From: Epiperipatus broadwayi
Lineage: Eukaryota > Onychophora > Udeonychophora > Euonychophora > Peripatidae
Reading direction: 5' to 3'
NCBI GenBank assembly: GCA_028023455.1
Contig: JAQFVV010000027.1
Coordinates: 3,965,845-4,029,844, forward strand
DNA: 64,000 bases
Every line of letters starts with the position of its first letter. Position 1 is the first letter of the stretch. This document shows positions 36,184 through 45,699 of the stretch, one piece after another. A program made the position numbers and the translations under genes. A model generated the notes under the pieces. The model searched no databases. It saw only the letters and a program-made list of their open reading frames with translations, and was not told the DNA's origin.

Positions 36184-36588
36184 AACCACTAAGCATCACG
36201 TGATCACCATCTCTATACTAGCACATAATTGTTGCAAACAAAGGCAAAACTCTCCATACAGTAGTGCCACCCTGTGCCAAACAGAGTAATCAATGGATGC
36301 CAGAAGGCTGAGATTGAAAATATTATTGTGTTTTCAATTTCATTCTCATAGTTTTGTAGTAGAGTTAAAAGGTGGCTGCTGGAGGGTTGCGTTAGATCCT
36401 AAGATCTAGGTGCAGTGCTCTCAGATCCAAGGGTCCTCACTGATGATGGCCACAAGCCAGAAACTAGTCTGGGGATATTGGATGAGTAGGCACTAGATAG
36501 AGGTTTTATGCACAAGCCTTCTGGCATACATTGATTACTCTGTTTGGCACAGGGTGGCACTACTGCATGGAGAGTTTTGCCTTTGTTT
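36184..36588 (+). mobile_element. hammerhead-bearing short retroelement, best copy (405 bp)
   Basis: 5' part: outer end AACCACTAAGCATCACGTGA, then CAAAGGCAAAACTCTCC and the short arm to about 36312, which is the reverse complement of the element's own 3' end. The body follows: ATTGAAAATATTATTGTG, GGTGGCTGCTGGAGGGTTGC, the ribozyme (36433-36476), GATATTGGATGAGTAGGCAC, and 3' end GGAGAGTTTTGCCTTTGTTT. It has no ORF. The perfect 13-bp target duplication indicates retrotransposition rather than cut-and-paste by a known DNA transposase. Relatives lie at 2127, 8004, 14574, 44092 and 51962, with outer-end scraps at 19790 and 60417. Confidence 0.85.
36433..36476 (+). ncRNA. predicted type I hammerhead ribozyme
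   Basis: Read directly: stem I 5' strand GTCCTCA, core CTGATGA (36440-36446), stem II TGGC/GCCA around CACAA, GAAA (36460-36463), stem III AC-TA-GT (two pairs), C at 36469 as the residue before the cleavage site, and stem I 3' strand TGGGGAT. Stem I gives seven pairs, including two G.U. All core residues are intact. The pair next to the core in stem II is U-A rather than the usual G-C, which may weaken it. Short stem III is typical of hammerheads in PLEs and animal retrozymes, which often need a dimeric RNA to cleave. Confidence 0.75.
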
Positions 36589-36601
36589 ACTATCTATGTT
36601 A
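36589..36601. repeat. 13-bp target-site duplication (right)
   Basis: ACTATCTATGTTA, matching 36171-36183. Confidence 0.85.
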
Positions 36602-37584
36602 TTATACATAGGAAAAAAGATTGGAGTTAAATTGATGATACCATGTGATTGTATTTTTTAAGATTATCACAGCGTTTTTTACTAAGGATTTAATCTCAAG
36701 AATATGCATGTAAAATGCAATATTAGGGACCTCTATAGGTCTTAACCATAAGCTTATGCCTTGGAAACTCCTTAGTAAATATTACTTAGATAATCAATGT
36801 GCCTTTAAATAAATTTATAATCACAGAATTTTAGTAAAAGGGTAATTAGTGATTAGTTATTATCAAGCTTCCTGTAAAGTCATCTATAAATCAAAACATA
36901 TGTCATGATAAAGTATTAAAGATTTTAAGACTCCTCATTCGATAATTTAATCTACAAAATTAACAAAGCGTATGCCACACTTGAATGAGAAGCTATAACG
37001 ATACACAGAAATTATTCTACGCTCTTTCAAGGTCTTTTGCCTCATATTCATAGCGGTACTGTGAGCTGCAGAATGAAAAAACAGGGCAAGGGAAACAAAA
37101 CAGTATGCTGGGTTACAAGTTATGGGTTAAGTGTGATAGGATGTCTGTACCCTCATTCTTGGTGGAACATTGTGCCAGAATTAACCTTTGTTCTCAACTG
37201 GGTAACAGTTTTAATGAAATGTTTGAAATGTTCAAACTGCATATGGCAGGGAAGCCATGAGCCACAAGAAAATTTTCAAATGATATTTTAGATTTTATGA
37301 TGGCAGGAAAGGACATTAATGATCAACAAAGATACAAAAAACAGAGTCATTTTATATAGTAAGACATAATATTAAAAAAAAATATTAGAATGGCTTCATT
37401 ACTTGAAATTTCATAAGAAGTTGAGTACTGGAGATGCCAACATAGATATTGATCATAGAACCCCATATTCTAGAGTTTGACACTCTACCAGTTTACTAAA
37501 CAACCTTGGTTGTTGTAATATATCATTTGAACATAGTAATGTCTTAAAATCATTGTGGTGAAAAACTAAACTATGTTGCTACAT
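36602..37584. other. AT-rich DNA with weak tRNA-like tract
   Basis: A frame at 37037-37291 has no domain. A minus-strand tract at about 37455-37510 (AACTGGTAGAGTGTCAAACT, then GGGGTTCTATGATC) is weakly tRNA-like. Neither is called as a gene. Confidence 0.35.
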
Positions 37585-37900
37585 CACGCCTACGTTCTAT
37601 TAAGAGCTGGCTCTCCAGGCATCTTTGAAAGGTAATCAACCATCTTTTTACTGGAAAACACTACTGTATTAATTTTTGATTAACTTTAAAACTTATATCT
37701 GAATTAAAAAAGATTAAATAATCAATGGGCTAATAAATAAAACGTCTGTGTTCTACTCAGAGATGGCGCTGCAGGCAACTTGGCAAGAGAACTAATCACG
37801 GTTTTATTGGATCAGACTGATATATTAATTTTTGATTACATTTAAAGTTTATATCTGGATTAGAAAAGCTAAATGATCTACAGCATAATAAATGATTAGA
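37585..37900. repeat. tandem duplication, about 150 bp unit, 2 copies
   Basis: Unit 1 (about 37594-37735): GTTCTATTAAGAGCTGGCTC, then TATTAATTTTTGATTAACTT, then AATCAATGGGCTAATAAATA. Unit 2 (about 37751-37895): GTTCTACTCAGAGATGGCGC, then TATTAATTTTTGATTACATT, then GATCTACAGCATAATAAATG. Diverged. Confidence 0.75.
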
Positions 37901-38169
37901 AATAATCATTATTATGTTTATCTAAAAATCAGATTCGTTAATGAATGGTTGTAAATTATTAATGCCTTTGTAAAAACGAATTGTAATAATACACATATGT
38001 ATATATCATGCCTATATATTCTTGCATACAACCTCGCAATACATTTTGATTACTATAATTGTTTGCATTTATTAGTAATGTATATACATACACACATTCC
38101 GTTTACAATTTATTAAACTAATATGTAAAAATTAGTAAACGGACTCTAGCTAATTTTGCAATATTGAAA
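37901..38169. other. AT-rich DNA, no gene seen
   Basis: Nothing recognised. Confidence 0.4.
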
Positions 38170-38440
38170 ACGGGTATTTAATTTTAAGGGATTAATTAAG
38201 GCGTATTTGTTCGTCTATTAAGTGGAATTTTGCCTGCGGAAAGATTGTTGTCAGAACAAGAGCGCTCAAATGTGTACGGAAATTGTGCACGGAAAGTCTC
38301 GGAAGGAAGACGATTACAGCACGGTAGTTTGGCTATAACAGAAAGAGGAGCTTTTGTTAGTTTCTTGCCAAGCCACGAAATGAGATCGGCAGAATTCTCC
38401 AATAATAAATGGTTCCATATTACTTAAGGGAGCAAAGAGA
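38170..38440. other. CpG-richer island-like patch, possible exon or promoter
   Basis: Composition here is far less AT-rich than the neighbours, with many CpG dinucleotides, and both strands are open (38196-38402 minus, 38230-38427 plus). I cannot tell which strand, if either, is coding. No domain is recognisable in MENSADLISWLGKKLTKAPL (minus) or MPAERLLSEQERSNVYGN (plus). It may be a first exon or untranslated exon of a host gene, or a foreign insertion. Confidence 0.3.
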
Positions 38441-39089
38441 ACGTTAAATTATTTTCATCTCTAAAGAATAAAAGTGGAAGATCTTACTGCTTGCACTAAA
38501 GTCAATAGACATCTTTTTTTTTTCGGGTACCAGAGCTTCCCGTCTGTTAATGCTTTTGTTTAGCTGATAATAAAAATTGCACCCATGAATGAAGATTAAA
38601 ATAATAAATTATATAAATTGATTTGTAGAAAACTAAGACGAATGTGTATTCCACATTCAAAAATATATCGATCAAGTTAATCTTTGGATTAGCTTTTATT
38701 ATTACAGACTGAAAAAAAATCTTCAATTGAAACTTAAGATTTTAAACCGAACTGGTGGAGAAACTTACAAGTATGGTAACAGTATATATATATATGTTTG
38801 CCGATATATTTTATGCGTGTGTGTTGAATATATATGTTTATTTTTTAGAAAAGCTAATTTGCATCGGGTAGTGGACTATATATCCATATCATATTTGTTT
38901 AAATCTAATGTTCTTTTACGAAAATATTCAAACAGCTTTATTGCTAGAAAATTAACTAGAAGTTGTGTGCGCCGGAAGTAGCTGGCACCACAATCGATCC
39001 TAGAACTCCATATGATGCTGCGTCATCGATGTAATCATAAAATAATAGAATGATTATCGTTAGGGATTTCATATGAAAATTCGTGGAAG
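38441..39089. other. AT-rich DNA, no gene seen
   Basis: A frame at 38727-38981 is low in complexity and unsupported. Confidence 0.4.
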
Positions 39090-39180
39090 TTTGATGACTG
39101 GAGATTGAACTTGCAAGTCACGGACGTTGAACTCTAAAACCCGCTTCTCTATCGCTGCTTTAAATCAATGGTAGCGCTAA
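39090..39180 (-). repeat. tRNA-like SINE piece
   Basis: Minus strand: GCAGCGATAGAGAAGCGGG (A-box side), then GACTTGCAAGTTCAATCTCC (B-box side), about 40 nt between them. It does not fold as a standard tRNA. Likely a SINE head; single copy in this window. Confidence 0.35.
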
Positions 39181-39506
39181 ATTAAGATTCTAATAGTTTG
39201 ATATTTGGGGAAGGGGGTCATAAAAAGTTTGAGAACCGGAAGTGACGGAGTTAGCTTAATCTATGAATTTTAGTTTTTGAGTCAGCATGCTACCGCTATA
39301 GTAAAGCGTTAACCGTAATTTGATGACCTTGATTACCAAATCTTTTACAATAATCTACTATTTATTATATAAATAATCCTCCACATACTCATTTTTTTTA
39401 CAAATGTTTTATTATATGAACCAAAATCATTTCCTTTTCCATATATATATCACTTAAATAATAAGTGTAATAATGTTCAAGGCTAAATGGGTTTGTAAGT
39501 AATCAT
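39181..39506. other. AT-rich DNA, no gene seen
   Basis: Nothing recognised. Confidence 0.4.
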
Positions 39507-39678
39507 TAAAAACCAGTCAACACAATCCCAATATCAATAACAATCAAGAATTTCAAACTGTTGTCAAGACAACGTCCATTCCACCTTTATTGTTAAAAGG
39601 AGGTTGCCTTGATAACACTTTGAAATTACTGATTGTTATTAATATTGGGATTGTGTAACTGTTGACTGGTTTTAAATG
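39507..39678. mobile_element. short foldback MITE
   Basis: About 170 bp, almost entirely two arms: AACCAGTCAACACAATCCCA at the left and its complement TTGGGATTGTGTAACTGTTG at the right, continuing inward through TTTCAAACTGTTGTCAAGAC. The loop is about 25 bp. Family shared with 30197-31170. No ORF. Confidence 0.85.
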
Positions 39679-40849
39679 ATATATATCATTATAAGTCTCT
39701 ACTTACATTTAAACTATTTCATATGACCATTTAAATTCTATTTCTGTATTCAATTTAATTTTTTACTTATAAAATAATCATAAAAAATTGTAAATTAAGT
39801 AAAGCAAAATTATCTCTTGAAATATTTTAATACCACCTGACAAATATTTTCACTGCCATGTTGTAATATTTCTTTCCGTAGGTAGTAGTACATTGATCTG
39901 CATTTTTTTAAAAAAAATAACAGTCAATATCTTTTAATTAATGGATCCTCTGTCAAAATAATTTTACGGTAAACTTTTCTTACTTTTTTCACTATTGTTT
40001 GCACTGATATTATATCCTAAATCTTTTTGAATTTCAGTGTTTATTTTCACCTTAAAATGTTTATCTATTATTTCTTTGATCTGATTACATTTTACATCGA
40101 AACATTTTAATTCTAATTCAATATACATCTTTCTCTAACTCATTCTTTCTTTGCCTGTCTCCATTATACTCTTTTTTTTCATCATGATCTTTTATAATTA
40201 TATTAAACGTAATTCACATTCTTCCATATTTATTAATCATTCATCAACTATTTTTAACAAATTTTATATTAACTCTATCAGAAAAAAAAACTTTTTCATC
40301 TCTTTTATTAGTTAACCCTAATAAATAATATATTTCACATTTCTTATACACATCAACTCACTAAAAGCACCTTTAATATCATCTCCCTTTCTTCATAAAT
40401 ATAATCCAAAATGCATATAAAATCCATTATTGAGATCTTTTCAAATTTCCCACCAACAAAAGAAAGGTGAGGGTTTTTTTAAAAAAATCTACAGACTAAA
40501 TTTAAAGTTGAAATTATATATATATAGTGCAGTATTTTCAAACTCCAAATTTAATTTTTTTTCTATCCTGTAATTAAATATTAAACTCAAAACTAAACAA
40601 ATTAACAATATATAATTTAGAAGCTTTTTCAAACCAGTTGCTTCCTTAAATCTATTTTTCAAAATTGATCCATAAACTTTCTTCTAATTTCACTACTATT
40701 CTAATCAAAAAATCATTGAATTCCCTTTAAAAGAATTTCTCCATAAAACTAGTTTATATAGATAATATTTAATAAAAAATATATTTTAGTTTATCGCAAC
40801 TGGAATTTTACTCTTCAATTCAATCACAATATATACTATTACTGCTACT
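39679..40849. other. AT-rich DNA, no gene seen
   Basis: Strongly pyrimidine-biased from 40010 to 40440. Nothing recognised. Confidence 0.5.
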
Positions 40850-40886
40850 GTTACTACTACTACTACTATTATTATTGTTGTTGTTG

Positions 40887-40963
<77 letters not shown>
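40850..40963. repeat. (TAT)n / (TAC)n microsatellite
   Basis: About 114 bp: TAC units, then TTG units, then a long run of TAT units. Confidence 0.97.
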
Positions 40964-40964
<1 letters not shown>

Positions 40965-41944
40965 GGCTGTACCTGGTGGTAAATATTGAAACTAAGTCAT
41001 TAAAATTATTCTTATGCAAATATTTATCAAAATAAATAATACTGTAGTTAGTTGTTTCTAGGGGATAAGTTGAGCAAAATAATTTTATTCAATTAGCCAA
41101 ACTGAAATTGGTTTTTGTTTTTTTTAGTTGATATTCCAAAATGATGAATTTTCCACTCTTTACCTATTTGTTTCAGTATTACAAAGCAATAGTGAAGTAA
41201 TTAAATTTTTCTATAATAATCCATATAGGCAAGAGATACAATATTAATTTTTAATGTATATTTTATTTTCAAACCTGTTATTTTTTTAATAAATATCTAT
41301 TCTAATGATTTTAATGAGCATGTATACAATTTTATGGTTTATCAAATATCTAACACTAAGAATATACATCTATTCATAGAACAAATAATTTCAAATATGT
41401 TGCTACGATAATTCACAAGCAAGATTTTTAACCAATCATTTAAATAAAATCTATAAATAATTAGCACAAATAAATTGGTATCTATATAACAAAAGATAGC
41501 CACTTTTTACAAGTTCCTTTAAATGATTCTTTAGGAAACTAGTTTGTAAATTATTTTAGCAATATATTCAGACTTATTGTTCTGAAAATCAGTTTACATA
41601 TATTGTAAATATTCATTGAGGATGATGATGTTTTTCCATCTTTCCATATTTATCCCTTAGCTCTATATTGATACAATACACACACACACATATATATATA
41701 TATAATAAATTTTGAAAGATTATTCCTGGAGTAGTGTATATTATCATTGTTTTGTACGAATGTATATATAGGTCAGAGTAGTTTGAGTATAAATGAAAAA
41801 ATAAAGGTATATAAAAGTAGGGTTAGAAATAAATATCTTAGTTCTGCTTTATATATCCATAAAAAAGATATACGCCACACTATTTGAGAGAAATGAAATA
41901 AAAAGAAGAATTAAAGAATTATAATTATTAAGAATTTATTATTC
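40964..41944. other. AT-rich DNA, no gene seen
   Basis: Short (CA)n(TA)n at 41678-41704. Nothing else. Confidence 0.5.
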
Positions 41945-42175
41945 TGAAGCAATTAACTTGTTTTAAAGTTCTTTTAATATTAAGTGTGTATGGGAGGTAA
42001 ATGGAATTGTGGGTAATGTTTAGTATAAATATGTTATTTTGTAGTTACACTTGAGAAGTCTGCTTATAGAGTGAATCCATTGGCAATGCTATACAGTTTA
42101 TTTTCTTGGCTAGTTTGGTTGAGTACTGAAATTTGGGTAATTCTGTTTATATATATTGTACCAACCAAATTTAGG
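41945..42175 (+). repeat. dispersed repeat, second copy of the 13190 family
   Basis: Shares GTTCTTTTAATATTAAG, ACTTGAGAAGTCTGCTTAT and TTATTTTCTTGGCTAGT with 13265-13420 in the same orientation. Confidence 0.7.
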
Positions 42176-44084
42176 TGTAACTTCAGTATTTGGTGTAATA
42201 TCAAGTATAATATTTTTATTTTATTTTCTAATTACTTTTAATAGATAATGCATTAATCAGAGAGTATTGAAATGGTTACTAGGACAACAAAGTGTTAAAG
42301 AAAGGAATATATTATTGTATATAAATTAATCCTATTCATTTAAAATATACATGTAAATAATAAAATTTATAATTTTAATAAAATTATTATTATTTCTTTA
42401 TTCTATGGATTTTTATTTACTTCAGTCATAAGTAGTGTGTCAAATCATTATGAATAAATTTTTGATATTCTAAAGGTGAATATTTTTGTGTTTATATTAT
42501 GTATACTGTTTAAGTTGGAATAATATATATATATAAAGCATATATTTCCAGTGCAATATTGTCAAAATGTAGTTTAAATTGTGTTCATTTGTGTTAAATT
42601 AAAGAGTATCATTTGTGTTTTTAAAGTGTAGATATTATTTGTTATATGTAATCATCATTAAAAAAAATGTTTTATTATTGTCAAAGAAATTTTATTTTGG
42701 AAAGGATGAATTTAAATTTAATATTCGAGAAAACAAGGAGTATAACCTTGAATTTAATAACGAATATGAAGTCAATTATATGAGGTTATAAATGAGATTG
42801 AATAATTTAAATTTATTCTCTAATATTTTGACTCTCATCGAAGAAAATCCAAATTCATTTATATTTTTTATTTTATAAGTTTTTGCTTGACAATTACAAA
42901 ATAATTGAGTGAAAAGGAATATATATGTCCAGGAGACCAGACTTTAAAAGAAGGAAAAGCAAATTTTTTAGCATTCAAATTCATTTTAATGTTTCTCTGC
43001 CAAAAAATAATTGTCGTGACTAAGAAAAATGTTTTAGTCGTGAAACATAGCTGTAGATAATATACTGTTATATACGAGAATCATTTTTTTACATAAGGGT
43101 ATTTTATAATGCTAGTGGATTATTTTAACCTAATGTTTAAACCAATTTATTTATGTATTGCATACGCTATAAATGGAGGCCCGCGTCCGTTTGTATAAAT
43201 GCGGTATGTAAAGGATAATAAAATAATACTTCAAGCATTCTGGATAGTATTTATAATACATTTTACCTTGATCGGATTAGTGGATATTACTGAATTGTTA
43301 CTGAATTATTTAAAATATATGAAATAAACATTTGAACTATTGTATTTCTTTGGAGTACCTATGTGGAAGGATTGTGTGCAGGTCATATATAAATATGTAT
43401 TTTATTTATTTATTTATTTATTTGTATTGTATTTTCTCAACATTATTGGTTATTATATTAGGAATGGATAAATTGTTTATTTATATACATAAAAATGGAA
43501 GAACGCTAGATCTTCATTTAAATTTAAAATTATTTTATGAATTTTAATAGTTAAAATTTTAATTTGAGATATCATATGTTTATTCGTTAACCGTATATTA
43601 TATTCAATACACATGTTATAAATATTGAAGAACTTGAATCCTTATACAATAAAAACTCAGCAAATAAACATACTTATCATTTGGATTTATTTTTAATAAT
43701 TTATTATATTGTGAATATCAAGTAATTATCGTTAGCTTTTTTATATTTTAATTGTGTGTTTGTGCATCAACATCTTCGTGTTGCAAAAATGCTCTATATT
43801 ATACAATAGACATAAAGAAGTCGAATCTGTGCTGTATAAGTAAACATTTTATTTATTATTTTATATTTATTATTAATTCAGTTAAACAAGTAAACTTGTT
43901 TTAGTGATCATTTCAATTAGTTATGCAAACATATTAGCCAATAAAATTTTAATATTTAGTGATTAATTAAGTATTAGTTTACTTCCTACATTTTACAACA
44001 AATAATTTCAAAATAATCCAGGAATCAAGCGATTGGATAGATAAGTGCATATATTGTTATGTATTTACTTTCTTTAAACAGGCA
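42176..44084. other. AT-rich DNA, no gene seen
   Basis: TTTA-unit repeat near 43402-43422. No coding signal. Confidence 0.5.
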
Positions 44085-44091
44085 AAACTCT

Positions 44092-44772
44092 CCATACAAT
44101 AGTGCCACCCTGTGCCAGCCAGAGTAATCAATGGATGCCAGAAGGCTTGTGCATAAAATCCCCATCTAGTGCCTACTCATCCAATATCTGCAGACTAGTT
44201 TCTGGATTGTGGCCTACGTCAGTGAGGAGCCTTGGATCTGAGAGCACTGCACCTAGATCTTAGGATCTAATGCAACCCCCCAGCAGCTACCTTTTATCTC
44301 TACTTAACTACAAAGCTATGAAAATGAAATTGAAAACATAATAATATTTTCAAAAGAGCCAAAGGCACCAAAATGTATTGGTGCTGAACTGAGTTCAGAC
44401 CCATATGACTATATAAGCTTTTGAGCTTAGATTAAAAATATTATTGTGTTTTTCAATTTCATTCTCATAGTTTTGTAGTTATGTAGAGATAAAATGTGGC
44501 TGCTGGAGGGTTGCATTAGATCCTAAGATCTAGGTGCAATGCTCTCAAATCCAGGGTTCCTCACTGATGAAGGCCACAAGCCAGAAAGTTGTCTGGCGAT
44601 ATTGAATACGTAGGCACTAGATGGGGATTTTATGCATAAGCCTTCTGGCATCCATTGATTACTCTGGTTGGCACAGGGTGGCACTACTGTATGGAGAGTT
44701 TTGCCTTGTTTAATAACAATTATATGCTAGTATAAAAGATGGTGATCATGTGATGTTTAGTGGTTTAACAAT
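44092..44772 (-). mobile_element. hammerhead repeat family, full-length palindromic copy
   Basis: Left arm (about 44092-44350, body on the minus strand) and right arm (about 44430-44706) are imperfect complements. The middle about 80 bp is unique (AGAGCCAAAGGCACCAAAATG). The outer end GGTGATCATGTGATGTTTAG follows on the right (44741-44760). Ribozyme core in the left arm: CTGACGT, GAAA intact. In the right arm: CTGATGA and GAAA intact, but the next base is G, breaking stem III. Both look inactive. Confidence 0.85.
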
Positions 44773-44869
44773 TTAGTTTGTGTAGATTTAAAACATATCG
44801 ATGTAGTCTATGTTTAATTTAAATATTAAGTTTTTAATATCCACACTTATTTCAAATGGATTATTAATA

Positions 44870-45640
44870 ATACCATGCATATTATAGTTAGTTATAATTT
44901 GGTAGTTAATGTTTAGCCTTTGTCAATTTGAAGGATAATTTGTTACAATTCGCTAGCCACAATCATAAGGGTGTAAATAAGAATCTTTCATATATTTGAT
45001 GTTGTTATGATTTTGGCACCATAATTTATAGGGCCCTTGAAAGTGTTGGTTTTTAATTTTTATATCATTATAATTTGTCAAGTCGTGAAGTATGTCAGAT
45101 AAGTTGATTTTGTATATTCTGTTTTGTTATAGTTTTGGCATTGTAAATATTTTATTCCATTACAAATTGAAACTCTAAATTCATAAGATATTCAGCTAGA
45201 ATTACCTGTGTTGTGATAGTTATAGGTTGATGCACACATATCTGTAGGTCATAATGAAATTTCTTATCTAATCACCTTATATACTTTTATATCATTATAA
45301 TTTGGGTATTGCAATTTATGGGTGTATTGAATAAAAGCGAGCCTTGGATACACCATTTTTGTACCATTATAATTTGGCATCTCTAACAGAAACCTGGAAG
45401 TGACCTAGTCGGCAGATCTTGCACACCTGATCATCATTACCATTTTTATTATCTCAATTCATGAGGCAATTTGAAGTATTGGCTTCTCACATTTTTATTC
45501 CATTACAATTTGGCTTCCAAATCTATGGGGCATTTAAAGAAAAAAATTATACGTTCTATTAATTATAAGTTAATGTGCATAAATATGTAGGATAACAAAG
45601 CCTCTTATTACCATTAACATCTTTATTCCAGTAGAATATA
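44870..45640. repeat. very old degenerate minisatellite
   Basis: The phrase TTTTTAT..CCATTATAATTTGGCAT, followed by AAATCTATGGGGCATTT, recurs in worn form near 44895, 45005, 45060, 45125, 45290, 45350, 45490 and 45605. Spacing is irregular (about 50-160 bp). No coding sense. Confidence 0.5.
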
Positions 45641-45699
45641 CTTTGGTGGATATCTTTTTCAATGCTGATTTAAATATCTTAGTTCCACGTAGTATTTTA

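Noticed and set aside
37037-37291. 84-residue open frame with several Cys and Trp
   Set aside because: No domain, no splice support, surrounded by old repeats.
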